A stretch of DNA of 64,000 bases from positions 1-64,000 of the forward strand of contig CAKZHZ010000048.1 of assembly GCA_936928855.1 (NCBI GenBank), given 5' to 3'. This document shows positions 51,675 to 59,419 of this stretch, piece by piece. The first letter of the stretch is position 1. The number at the start of each line of letters is the position of its first letter. The notes below the pieces were generated by a model. It was not told where the DNA came from. It saw nothing but the letters and a program-made list of their open reading frames with translations, and made no database searches. A program made the translations under genes and the position numbers. This stretch comes from an uncultured Polycyclovorans sp. Its GTDB lineage: Bacteria; Pseudomonadota; Gammaproteobacteria; Nevskiales; Nevskiaceae.

Positions 51675-52454
51675 ATGAGTGCTGATGTCGCCTCACCGGA
51701 TTCCGGCGCCACGCCGTTGATGCTCATCACCGGTGCCGGCGGCGGCATCGGCCAGGCGGCAGCGCGACGGGCAGCCGATGCCGGCTACCGGCTGGTGCTG
51801 CTCGACCTCGATACCCCGGCGCTTGCCGACACCCTCCAGGCGGTTCGGGAGCGGGGTGCCGGTGCCGAAGCGGTGGCCTGCGACATCGGCGATGGGGCCG
51901 CAGTGGCGGCGGTGTTCGCCGACCTGCGGGCGCGGCATCCCCGCCTGCACGCCGCCTTCAACAACGCCGGCGTGGGCGGCAGCGGCGGCGTGGGGCTGGC
52001 CGATACCGACGACGCTGTCTGGGAGACGGCGCTGCGGGTGAACCTGTCGGGGACCTACCACTGCCTCAAGCAGGAGATCCGCTGGATGCGCGACACAGGC
52101 GGCGGCGCCATCGTCAACAACGCGTCGGTGCTGGCGATCAATGGCGGCATCAGCGCGCCCTATTGCGCCACCAAGCATGGCATTGCCGGGCTCACCAAAT
52201 CGGCGGCGCTCAGCTATGGCAATGCCGGCATCCGGGTGAACGCGGTCTGCCCGGGTTTCATCGAGGCCGGCATGGGGCTCAACCTCTTCACGCGACATGC
52301 CGAAGCCACGCAGGCGGTGATCGGGCAGCTGCCCCTGTCACGGCCCGGCAGTGCCGAGGAAGTGGCCGACGTGGTGCTGTGGCTGTGCAGCCCGGCCGCC
52401 GCTTACGTGACCGGAACCCTGCTGCCGGTGGACGGCGGTTACTGCGCGCGCTGA
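51675..52454 (+). CDS. Short-chain dehydrogenase/reductase
   Basis: 259 residues. The cofactor motif is TGAGGGIGQAAARRAADAG; an Asp after strand 2 (VLLDLDTP) favours NAD. NNAGVGGSGG follows, then the catalytic Ser region NNASVLAINGG and YCATKHGIAG (YxxxK). The C-terminal GTLLPVDGGYCAR is typical of classical SDRs. The substrate is unknown. Its end overlaps the convergent universal-stress gene by 16 bp. Confidence 0.92.
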   Translation: MSADVASPDSGATPLMLITGAGGGIGQAAARRAADAGYRLVLLDLDTPALADTLQAVRERGAGAEAVACDIGDGAAVAAVFADLRARHPRLHAAFNNAGVGGSGGVGLADTDDAVWETALRVNLSGTYHCLKQEIRWMRDTGGGAIVNNASVLAINGGISAPYCATKHGIAGLTKSAALSYGNAGIRVNAVCPGFIEAGMGLNLFTRHAEATQAVIGQLPLSRPGSAEEVADVVLWLCSPAAAYVTGTLLPVDGGYCAR

Positions 52455-53317
52455 TCGGTCGCGCAGATCCAGACCGAGCAGGGCGCCTGTGCCATCACCC
52501 GCTCGGTCACACTGCCGAGCAGGAAGTGCTCCCAGTCGCCCAGGCCACCCCGCGCCAGCACGATGAGGTCCGCGTGCAGCTGGCGTGCCTGATCAACGAT
52601 CTGCGTGGCCGGCGTGCCGCCAAGCACCAGCGTGTTGGCTTCCGGCGTGACCGGGTGGTCCTTCAGAAAGGCCTCCAGCGCCGCCGTGCCATGTTCCACC
52701 TGCGCCTGTTCGAAGCGGTGGGCGTAGTAGGGTGGGATCGGCCATTCCTCGACCACGTGAATCACGCTCAGGCGGCCCTGATAGTGCCGCGCCAGGGCGG
52801 CGGCAGCCTGCAGGGACTGCGCCGAGGCGGGCGACAGGTCCACCGGTGCCAGCAGGTGCCCGAAGCCACCGGCCTGTGGCGCGCTGTGGGCATTGACCAC
52901 CAGCACTGCCCGCTTCGACAGCCGGACCACGCCCTGCGCGTCCGACCCCATGAACAGCTTGCCGAGGCCGGAGCGGCCGTGGCTGCCCACCACGATCAGG
53001 TCGATCTCGGCCTCGTCGGCGTAATCGCGGATCACCGTGGCGGCATCGAAGCCGGACACCAAGGCATGGCGCACCGGCAGACCGATGCGGTCCACCAGCT
53101 TTGCCATCTGCGCCTCGGCAGCCTCATGCAGGCTGGTGGTCAGGGCGTCGAGATCCACCACCATTTCCGGGACGTAGGCGGTGGCCGGAATGACCTCGGC
53201 ATGCACCACGTGCAGTTCGGCCTGATGATGGCGCGCCAGCTGTGCCGCCATGGCTTGCGCGTTGTGGGAGGCCTCCGAGAAGTCGGTGGCGAACAGAATG
53301 CGGCGGATGTCAGTCAT
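52439..53317 (-). CDS. Universal stress protein, two UspA domains
   Basis: 292 residues from the ATG at 53317 with an AAGGAGA site before it. Tandem UspA domains: domain 1 begins IRRILFATDFSEASHNAQ and ends with the ATP-binding VVGSHGRSGLGKLFMGS; domain 2 begins FGHLLAPVDLSPASAQSLQ and ends with LARGGLGDWEHFLLGSVTE. Both keep the GxxG-x9-GS type nucleotide motif approximately. Cytoplasmic stress-response protein like the UspE type. It is transcribed alone. Confidence 0.92.
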   Translation of the reverse strand: MTDIRRILFATDFSEASHNAQAMAAQLARHHQAELHVVHAEVIPATAYVPEMVVDLDALTTSLHEAAEAQMAKLVDRIGLPVRHALVSGFDAATVIRDYADEAEIDLIVVGSHGRSGLGKLFMGSDAQGVVRLSKRAVLVVNAHSAPQAGGFGHLLAPVDLSPASAQSLQAAAALARHYQGRLSVIHVVEEWPIPPYYAHRFEQAQVEHGTAALEAFLKDHPVTPEANTLVLGGTPATQIVDQARQLHADLIVLARGGLGDWEHFLLGSVTERVMAQAPCSVWICATDQRAQ

Positions 53318-53423
53318 GTCGCGTCTCCTTGCGGGCCGTGACACCGCCGGTCTGCCGGTGCCAGGGATTGAGCCTAACGCGGTACGGCGGTGCCCGGCAT
53401 GACCTGGATCAATGCATCGATAC

Positions 53424-54050
53424 TCAGGTGCCGGGCCGCGCCACACCACGCGAGACATAGGTGAGCGGCCGAGGGCCGGTGAGGTAGCTGGCGGTGAACT
53501 CGTCGATGACAAAGCCGGCCCGCTCCAGCATCGGGCGGACGGCGCGGTTGAGGTGGCAGCCGCCGGCAATCGGCTTCCAGTACGGCGTCAGCCGCTGTTG
53601 CCAGTTGCGGACCCCAAGGTCTTCCTCCGGTGCCAGCCCGTGCTCGCAGAACAGCAGGCGGCCATCCGGCTTGAGCACCCGCTTCATTTCCTGCAGTGCG
53701 GCGTCGGGGTCGGGGATGGTGCACAGCGTGAACGTACAAACCACCGTATCGAAGCTGGCGTCCTCGACGGGAATGGTCTCCGCCGACAGGCCCATCAGCT
53801 CCACCTTCAGGCCCGCGGCATCGGCCCGTCGTTGCGCCTTGGCGTTCATCTGTTCGGCCGGGTCGAGGCCGATCAACTGCTCGACCTGTTCGCGGGCGTA
53901 GAAGGGCAGGTTGCGGCCGGTGCCGATGCCGATCTCCAGAATGCGCCCCTTCGCCAACGGCAGCAGTTTGGCGCGCTCGCGCTGGACCGCTTTCATGCCG
54001 CAGCAGGCATCGATCAGGACAGGCATCAGATAGCGGTCGTAGAGGTTCAC
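53424..54050 (-). CDS. Class I SAM-dependent methyltransferase
   Basis: 208 residues with GTG start at 54050, chosen because it overlaps the toxin stop (GTGA) and has GGAG upstream. Motif I is ILEIGIGTGRNLPFYA, the acidic residue of motif II is in LIGLDPAEQMNA, and VVCTFTLCTIPDPDAALQEM is motif IV. Late WKPIAGGCHLNRAVRPMLERAGF resembles the family of UbiE-like and phospholipid methyltransferases and METTL7-like enzymes. The substrate is not known. It is the third gene of the antitoxin-toxin operon. Confidence 0.87.
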   Translation of the reverse strand: MNLYDRYLMPVLIDACCGMKAVQRERAKLLPLAKGRILEIGIGTGRNLPFYAREQVEQLIGLDPAEQMNAKAQRRADAAGLKVELMGLSAETIPVEDASFDTVVCTFTLCTIPDPDAALQEMKRVLKPDGRLLFCEHGLAPEEDLGVRNWQQRLTPYWKPIAGGCHLNRAVRPMLERAGFVIDEFTASYLTGPRPLTYVSRGVARPGT

Positions 54051-54679
54051 GATGAGGCTCCGGGGGCGGGGGGCGATGGGGGTGTGGTCGGAGACGAGTA
54101 TACCCGGGGGGGTGGCTGGCGCAGCGCTGGGGGTAGCCAGTCGGGCCATTGCGGGGCGCCGATCAATCTGCCGCGCTCGAAGCGGGCCACGGCGTGGTAG
54201 GCGCGATCCGCCCGGGTGTTGTCGTACACCAGAGTCTGGTCGGCCAGCTGGATCGCCTGCGCCAGCAGCCCCCAGAGCCGCAGGTACCGCTCGCGCTGCT
54301 TGGCGGTGGGCACGGCATGCCCGCCCTGCTGCACCCGCAGACGCACACGCACCAGCGCCAGCTTCAACGGCACCGCCACGATATGCAGCGTGGTCTGGAA
54401 GCCCGCCGCGTGCGCCGCTTGCAGCAGGGCGAGCTTGCTGGGGTGCGAGAACACCGTTTCGGTGACGAAGGAGCGGCCGTCCTCCAGGGCAGCGGTGCGC
54501 GCCGCCGCGGCCTCGCGCGCGGCCTGGTACGCGTGGCGCAACTCGTCGCCGGGCCAGTGCTGGCGGGCAATGGCATCAGCATTGATGAAGGGCAGGTGCA
54601 GCACCGGTCCCAGCACGCGTTCGTAAAAGGTCGTCTTGCCGGCGCCGTTGGGCCCCGCCAGGAGGTGCAGGACCGGCAT
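54047..54679 (-). CDS. Zeta-toxin-family P-loop kinase
   Basis: 210 residues; ATG at 54679 (a GTG codon just before is also possible). Walker A LAGPNGAGKTTFYERVLG, then INADAIARQHWPGDELRHAY, the SFVTETVFSHPSKLALLQAA segment and VRLRVQQGGHAVPTAKQRERY are hallmarks of zeta/AAA_33 toxins, which phosphorylate UDP-sugar precursors of peptidoglycan. The tail is Pro-rich (PPSPPAPG). It lies 3 bp after the ParD-like antitoxin gene, so a two-gene TA module is likely. Confidence 0.85.
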   Translation of the reverse strand: MPVLHLLAGPNGAGKTTFYERVLGPVLHLPFINADAIARQHWPGDELRHAYQAAREAAAARTAALEDGRSFVTETVFSHPSKLALLQAAHAAGFQTTLHIVAVPLKLALVRVRLRVQQGGHAVPTAKQRERYLRLWGLLAQAIQLADQTLVYDNTRADRAYHAVARFERGRLIGAPQWPDWLPPALRQPPPRVYSSPTTPPSPPAPGASS

Positions 54680-54682
54680 CAC

Positions 54683-55066
54683 TCAGCCTTGCGTCTTGCG
54701 CCGCCTCGCGCGCTGCGGAGAAGGGGTTTCGATCACCTGGCCGCGGGCATCGAGTTCCGCGTAGGCGTGGCCTTCGCGGGCGAAAGCCTGGTCGAGTCGC
54801 AGCGTTTCGCGTCGGGTGTCGATCTGGGCCTGCCAGTCGGCACGCACCACGGCCTGCTCGCGGGCCCCAAGGGCGTCATAGCCCCCGTTGCCGTCCAGCA
54901 CCGACCGAATGGCCTCCACACTGATGCCGGGTGTGCGCTCCAACTCGCGCCCGATGCGAGCCCAGTGCGAAAGCTGCTGCGCGATACTGCGGCTCATGGA
55001 AGACGCGACTTCGCGGGCCGACTCGACAAGATCCTGATCCAGACGAACGGGTGAGGGCGTGGGCAT
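54683..55066 (-). CDS. ParD-like antitoxin
   Basis: 127 residues. N-terminal SPVRLDQDLVESAREVASSM and RSIAQQLSHWARIGRELERT match the ParD-like antitoxin family (ribbon-helix-helix DNA binding). The C-terminal half is charged (WQAQIDTRRETLRLDQAFAR) and would wrap the toxin. AGGAGG precedes the ATG. The 19-bp palindrome at 55120-55138 lies upstream, the expected place for autoregulation. Confidence 0.85.
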   Translation of the reverse strand: MPTPSPVRLDQDLVESAREVASSMSRSIAQQLSHWARIGRELERTPGISVEAIRSVLDGNGGYDALGAREQAVVRADWQAQIDTRRETLRLDQAFAREGHAYAELDARGQVIETPSPQRARRRKTQG

Positions 55067-55119
55067 GACGTGAGCCTCCTGGAGCGCGGCGCAACGATTG
55101 TCACCGATCCTACGCGCTG

Positions 55120-55138
55120 TTGTAGCAGAATGCTACAA
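55120..55138. promoter_or_regulatory. Palindromic operator of the TA module
   Basis: TTGTAGCA-GAA-TGCTACAA, a perfect 8-bp inverted repeat with 3-bp centre. It lies 54 bases before the antitoxin start and 22 bases before the divergent phzF start, so one site could control both. Confidence 0.65.
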
Positions 55139-55159
55139 GCCAAAAAAAGGAAGGCCCAG

Positions 55160-55987
55160 ATGAACCTGACCCTCGTCGATGTGTTTGCGGAATCCCGCTA
55201 TGCCGGCAACCAGCTGGCGGTGGTGCAGGGCGCCGCCGCCCTCGACACCGCCGACATGCAGGCCATTGCGCGGGAAATGAATTTCTCGGAAACCACCTTC
55301 GTCACCGCCGAAGACGCGCTCGGCGCTCAGGTGCGGATCTTCACGCCCGCCGAGGAACTGCCCTTCGCTGGTCATCCCACCCTGGGCACCGCCTGGGTGC
55401 TGCGACAGGGGCGGCCGCAGGTGACCCTGCACCTCGCGGTGGGGCCGGTGACAGTGCGCTTTGATGATGCCCGCGACATGGGCTGGTTCGACGCCCCGGC
55501 CGCCACCTTGGGCGAAGCCGTGGCGCCAGCGATCGCCGCCGACCTGCTCGGCCTCGCCCCCGGCGAACTGCACCCCCACTTGCCGCCACAGCAGGTCAGC
55601 GTGGGGCCGCATTTCCTGTTCGTGCCGCTGGCATCAAGGGACGCGCTGCGGCGGGCGCGGCTGGATCTGGCGCGCCATCAGGCCCGCGCCACCGCGAATG
55701 GCCCGTCCGAACTGGTGTTCCTGTTCTGCGAAGGAGGCTACAGCGCCGATGCCGACTATGCTGCACGCCTCTTCTTTCTGGCCCCCGACCTGCGCGAGGA
55801 CCCCGCCACCGGCAGCGCCAATGCCGCGTTGGCGGCCTACCTGCAGCACCACCTGGGCCGGTCCATCGACGCCATTGTCGAACAGGGCTTCGAGATCCAG
55901 CGGCCCTCGCGGCTCTACCTGCGGGCCGACCCGGGCGTCAGCGTTGGTGGGCGGGTGCAGCTGGTTGCGCGGGGCGTGTTGGCTTAG
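55160..55987 (+). CDS. PhzF-family isomerase/epimerase
   Basis: 275 residues from the ATG at 55160 with AAGGAAGG upstream. The family start LVDVFAESRYAGNQLAVVQG, the catalytic Glu in REMNFSETTFV, LPFAGHPTLGTAWVL, and DPATGSANAALAAYL in the second half are all present. The fold is diaminopimelate epimerase-like. PhzF proper acts in phenazine synthesis, but no other phz genes are nearby, so this is one of the many paralogues of unknown substrate. Confidence 0.92.
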   Translation: MNLTLVDVFAESRYAGNQLAVVQGAAALDTADMQAIAREMNFSETTFVTAEDALGAQVRIFTPAEELPFAGHPTLGTAWVLRQGRPQVTLHLAVGPVTVRFDDARDMGWFDAPAATLGEAVAPAIAADLLGLAPGELHPHLPPQQVSVGPHFLFVPLASRDALRRARLDLARHQARATANGPSELVFLFCEGGYSADADYAARLFFLAPDLREDPATGSANAALAAYLQHHLGRSIDAIVEQGFEIQRPSRLYLRADPGVSVGGRVQLVARGVLA

Positions 55988-55990
55988 GGC

Positions 55991-56326
55991 TCAGCGTGCC
56001 GGTCCCGGCTCCAGCTGCCGCGACCGCATCAGCAGGTACAGCGCGAAGCCGGTGGCCACGCCGGGAACCGCGCCGAGCACCAGCGCGATCCACCCATGGC
56101 GCACTCCCAGTGTGCGGGCTTCGTGCACCACCCAAACCGCCAGCACGCACCAACAGAGAATGGCATCCAGCGCATAGCCGCTGGAGAACGGATTGACGAA
56201 GCCCGCCATCGCCGCCCCCATGATGTCCGGGTTCTCCAGCAGGGGCGGGATGCAGAGCACGGTAAAGATGGCTGCGAAGGTGGCGCCAAGAAGGATCAGC
56301 AAGGCGTGATAAAGGCGAATGGGCAT
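55991..56326 (-). CDS. DUF2834 family membrane protein
   Basis: 111 residues, three hydrophobic helices: LYHALLILLGATFAAIFTVL, LDAILCWCVLAVWVVHEA and IALVLGAVPGVATGFALYLL. The motifs NPFSSGYALDAILCW and HGWIALVLGAVPGVA are typical of DUF2834. Inner membrane, function unknown. Convergent with phzF (3 bp between stops). Confidence 0.85.
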   Translation of the reverse strand: MPIRLYHALLILLGATFAAIFTVLCIPPLLENPDIMGAAMAGFVNPFSSGYALDAILCWCVLAVWVVHEARTLGVRHGWIALVLGAVPGVATGFALYLLMRSRQLEPGPAR

Positions 56327-56406
56327 GGGGTCTGGCTCCGGTTGAAGATATGCATTTGATGTGCATTATGTGGGCGTGAAATTCTTCGCCAGGAGCTGGA
56401 TGCAGC

Positions 56407-56573
56407 CTAGTGTCCTGTCCCAGAAGTTCGCATGCGAGCTCGCGGGTCTTTTTTCGCGCCTGGCCGCGTTGCTCCTCCTCGCCATCGTTTGACTATGACG
56501 CGTCGTCGCGCCTTGCCAGACGCGAAAAATCCTGGCGCGATCTCATCAAGGAATTTCTGGGACAGGACACTAG
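56407..56573. mobile_element. 167-bp MITE-like element with 19-bp perfect terminal inverted repeats
   Basis: CTAGTGTCCTGTCCCAGAA (56407-56425) and its exact complement (56555-56573). Similarity between the arms continues imperfectly inward (for example TTTTTTCGCGCCTGGC against the complement of GCCAGACGCGAAAAAT), so the whole element can fold into one long hairpin. It has no coding capacity. CTAG at each end may include a TA or CTAG target duplication. The TAG at its right end forms the stop codon of the cupin gene. Confidence 0.8.
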
Positions 56574-56956
56574 CAACCGCCGTTCCGGTGTTGCGTGCCT
56601 TCCCCCGGCGTCACAAACAGCATCCTCGCCGAGTGGGGCACCTTGGCCGTGTGCCAGGTGTTGCGGGGGATCACCACATAGCTGCCCGGTTCGCCGAGCA
56701 GCATTTCGCGGGACGCGCCGTCGTCCAGCTCGCAGACCATGGTGGCCTCGCCGTCCAACAGCACCACGACCTCGTCCCCCGCGGGATGGCACTCCCAGCT
56801 GGGCCAGTCGCGGGTAAACGTGTACATCGACACCAGCACATGGCCCTGGAACTGGCCGTACTCCCGGTCCAGGGCCTCATAGAAGCCCTCGGAAACGGGG
56901 AGGGTGTCCACGCCCTGGTCGGGCTTGAGGATGGCAAAGACGTTGGCGAGGTTCAT
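56570..56956 (-). CDS. Cupin-domain protein
   Basis: 128 residues from the ATG at 56956 (MNLANVFAILKPDQG). One cupin barrel: motif 1 SWECHPAGDEVVVLLDGEAT (metal ligands His, Glu) and motif 2 GSYVVIPRNTWHTAKV (His). Cytoplasmic, function unknown. The last residues HRNGGC and the stop read into the 167-bp element, so the native C-terminus was probably slightly altered by the insertion; the fold should be intact. Confidence 0.85.
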   Translation of the reverse strand: MNLANVFAILKPDQGVDTLPVSEGFYEALDREYGQFQGHVLVSMYTFTRDWPSWECHPAGDEVVVLLDGEATMVCELDDGASREMLLGEPGSYVVIPRNTWHTAKVPHSARMLFVTPGEGTQHRNGGC

Positions 56957-57072
56957 CGAAAGCGTGGCGGCAGGCTGCAGCAGAGGACGGCGCAAGCACA
57001 GCAGAAATTTGCCCGCATGGAAAGCGCATTAACGCATCAGGAGCTGGTTTCCGCCCTGAAGCTATCGTGGTG

Positions 57073-57588
57073 TCAGCCCTGCGGCTCCACCACCTCATGA
57101 CGAAATCCGCGCGACTCCGCCACCCAGCATGACAGCAGCCAGCTTTCGCCCGGGTCTCGCAGGGCAAACACCGAGCGCTGGCGCATCAGCTGTGCGACCA
57201 GGGCGTCGCCGTCGGAGACCGTGGCGGCCTGGTAGATCATCAGCTTGAAGCGGGCACGGGCCTGGCAGAGCTTCTGAAAGGACGCCAACACCGCCTCGGG
57301 ATGGCGCCACTCCGCCTGCATGGCCAGCTCGATATTGACCAGCCAGCGGTTGTTCTCGCTGTAGCTGTGCCAGCTGAGGTCATAGAGCCAGGCATCGGCA
57401 TCCGCAGGCTGATCGAACTGGCCGGGTTCATAGGGCAGGTCGGCATGCACCCAGTAGCGCTTTTCCCGGCCCAACAGGGCCAGATCCTTTTTCAGCGCAT
57501 CCGTCCACGCCTGATGGGTGGTGGGGCCCACGGTCATTCGGGCATTGACGCCGTCCAGGCAGTCCTGCAGCTCGTCGATCTGCTTCAT
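57073..57588 (-). CDS. Hypothetical protein, 171 aa
   Basis: Family not recognised. Soluble, mixed alpha/beta composition, with a Trp-rich middle (DAWLYDLSWHSYSENNRWLV) and IELAMQAEWRHPEAVLASFQ, LVAQLMRQRSVFALRDPGES and a Cys in WLLSCWVAESRGFR. It may be a small cytoplasmic protein of the type found beside defence or stress genes, but nothing visible supports a specific role. ATG at 57588. Confidence 0.65.
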   Translation of the reverse strand: MKQIDELQDCLDGVNARMTVGPTTHQAWTDALKKDLALLGREKRYWVHADLPYEPGQFDQPADADAWLYDLSWHSYSENNRWLVNIELAMQAEWRHPEAVLASFQKLCQARARFKLMIYQAATVSDGDALVAQLMRQRSVFALRDPGESWLLSCWVAESRGFRHEVVEPQG

Positions 57589-57665
57589 GCAGTGGTCCTC
57601 ACCAAGGTGCGCCTACATGCTAGTGCGTGATGAGCGCCTTGGCTGTAGGACCGTGCCGCATAGAC

Positions 57666-58415
57666 CTACTGGTAGCGCTGGCCGTCGTGTTCCAGCCAGC
57701 CGCCCACATGGCGGCCGCCGGGGTCGTGGTGTGTCCAGTGAATCACGCCGCCCCGATCATTCCATTCGTACTCGCCGAAGAACCGTACCCGGTCACCTTC
57801 CCGCAGTGACGGGATGCGCGGCGCCAGATCGATGTTGTGCGCAACGAGCAGCGTCTGGCCGCTTGCCAGTGTGAGGATGAAACGCTGATGGGCCGAACCG
57901 TCCAAGTCATCCGGCAACACCTTGCTGACGATGCCTGCGCCCTCAATCTGCAGGTTGCTCCGGCGATTGGCAAAGGCGGCCTGTAGCCGACGGTCGCTCT
58001 CCCCATCCGTGACCGACGAGGCAGCCAGGCCAGTGCCGGAAACGCCTCCGCTACGTCCGGGTGTACCCCACCACTGATAGCCGGCGATGAGCGCCAGCAC
58101 CAACAGCGCCGGGGCGAAGCGGCCGGCCGGGCGCTTGCGGCGGGCCGAGTCACGGACGTGGGCTGCTCGGGGCCGCTGCGGCGCCTGGGCTGCCGAGGCG
58201 GGTGTGACGAAGTCCACGCCTTCCGCGCGCTGCCGCCCCTGCGCATCGCGCCCGACGCTGTAGGTGACGATGTCACCGACGACGGGTGTCCTGCCCTTCT
58301 GGGTGAATGCACTGATGTGCACAAAAACCCGGTCGCTTCCGCCGTTCCACAGAATGAAGCCGAAGGCTCGAGCGGCGTCCCAGGAGGCGATCTTTCCTTG
58401 ATAGCGCATGTTCAT
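57666..58415 (-). CDS. Cold-shock domain + membrane helix + DUF3465 protein
   Basis: 249 residues from the ATG at 58415. Residues 1-70 form a cold-shock-like domain (GKIASWDAARAFGFI, DRVFVHISAFTQKGRTPVVG). A basic linker (RRKRPAGR) and one hydrophobic helix (FAPALLVLALIAGYQWW, about 105-122) follow. The C-terminal DUF3465 domain (about 155-249) has GIVSKVLPDDLDGSAHQRF, LLVAHNIDLAPRIPSLREGD and GGVIHWTHHDPGGRHVGGW. Topology puts the nucleic-acid-binding domain in the cytoplasm and DUF3465 outside. A second protein of the same plan is at 62121-62687. Confidence 0.85.
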   Translation of the reverse strand: MNMRYQGKIASWDAARAFGFILWNGGSDRVFVHISAFTQKGRTPVVGDIVTYSVGRDAQGRQRAEGVDFVTPASAAQAPQRPRAAHVRDSARRKRPAGRFAPALLVLALIAGYQWWGTPGRSGGVSGTGLAASSVTDGESDRRLQAAFANRRSNLQIEGAGIVSKVLPDDLDGSAHQRFILTLASGQTLLVAHNIDLAPRIPSLREGDRVRFFGEYEWNDRGGVIHWTHHDPGGRHVGGWLEHDGQRYQ

Positions 58416-58483
58416 ACCCAAGAATCAATTGACTGAATGATCGCGCCAAGCCGTCCGGTCGCGACCAAGCGCACGGCATGGGC

Positions 58484-59416
58484 TCAGTAAGAATGCGGCG
58501 TCATATAGTCTGTCATCGCGGCATCGACTAAATCTCTAGGTAGTGCGCGAAGCTCTTCAGGGTCATTGACGGTAAAGACCCAGATCTCTGGGCCTTTTGA
58601 TTTTATTTTTTCCAGGTAACTTTGATTCCGATCCATTGCGACGTCTGACTTCTCGAAAACGATCGCTAAGATGCTTTCAAGATTTTCATTCTTGTAGATA
58701 TCGGCAGGCGTCATTTTTGATTTGTAGTTTCGCCAGGCTACCTTGTCGAAGCCACTCAATTTGGCGGCGGTTGCTTCTTGATTGGAGGAAATTTGTACAA
58801 TTATCTGGGACGAAACGGTGCCAAGCTTTTCTTTCAATAATGGGAAAAGACTGCTTTGGTCTGTATGTCGTATATCGGTCACTATCTCGGCATCAGCGTG
58901 ATTGTGAAGCCAGTTTCTTAAGACATCCAGATCGATTGCGGTATATCCGCATCGATTTCTTGCGCTCACAAAACGTGTGAAGCTGAGCGCGCCTGAGAGT
59001 GTGAGCTCAAATCGCATTTTGATATGCTGCTCGGGCGTCTGAATTTCATACGGGTGCCAATGGATGAATCTTTTTCCCCAATCTCTTGTTGCTACCAAAA
59101 CTCCGTCTCGCGTCAATTTGAAATCCAATTCGAATCGACGATGTCCTCTTGCGTAGTAAAAGCTTAGTCCTTCTAGGCTGTTGGAGTATTTCCCATTAGG
59201 TGCGCCTCCCCCGCCGTGAGCAATAAGCTCTATATTGGTGGTGACAGGGACTGCCACCGACCTCCATGATCGATCGCGACTGCAAAACTCTTTCGTTGCC
59301 AGGGGCAGTGCATCGAGAATAATTTCAGCAACTCTCAGCCGAGAGTTTATCGCGAGCGTGGCAAGCGCAACTAGGCCTATAAAAATCAAATGCTTCTGCG
59401 AAGATCCTCTCGCCAT
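58484..59416 (-). CDS. GDPD-fold (glycerophosphodiester phosphodiesterase-like) protein
   Basis: 310 residues. An N-terminal hydrophobic segment (HLIFIGLVALATLAI) acts as signal or anchor. The GDPD core has IELIAHGGGGAPNGKYSNSL, the metal pair in RRFELDFKLTRDG, and later ELD/TDIR strands and EIWVFTVNDPEELR. The second catalytic His of GlpQ-type enzymes (normally HD) is replaced: VATRDWG. So substrate or activity may differ. It follows the sulfatase-like gene by 3 bp without a clear Shine-Dalgarno. Base composition is clearly AT-richer than the chromosome. Confidence 0.8.
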   Translation of the reverse strand: MARGSSQKHLIFIGLVALATLAINSRLRVAEIILDALPLATKEFCSRDRSWRSVAVPVTTNIELIAHGGGGAPNGKYSNSLEGLSFYYARGHRRFELDFKLTRDGVLVATRDWGKRFIHWHPYEIQTPEQHIKMRFELTLSGALSFTRFVSARNRCGYTAIDLDVLRNWLHNHADAEIVTDIRHTDQSSLFPLLKEKLGTVSSQIIVQISSNQEATAAKLSGFDKVAWRNYKSKMTPADIYKNENLESILAIVFEKSDVAMDRNQSYLEKIKSKGPEIWVFTVNDPEELRALPRDLVDAAMTDYMTPHSY

Positions 59417-59419
59417 TGA

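Noticed and set aside
55160..55987. Phenazine biosynthesis locus
   Set aside because: PhzF alone is a broad family; no other phz genes are in the window.
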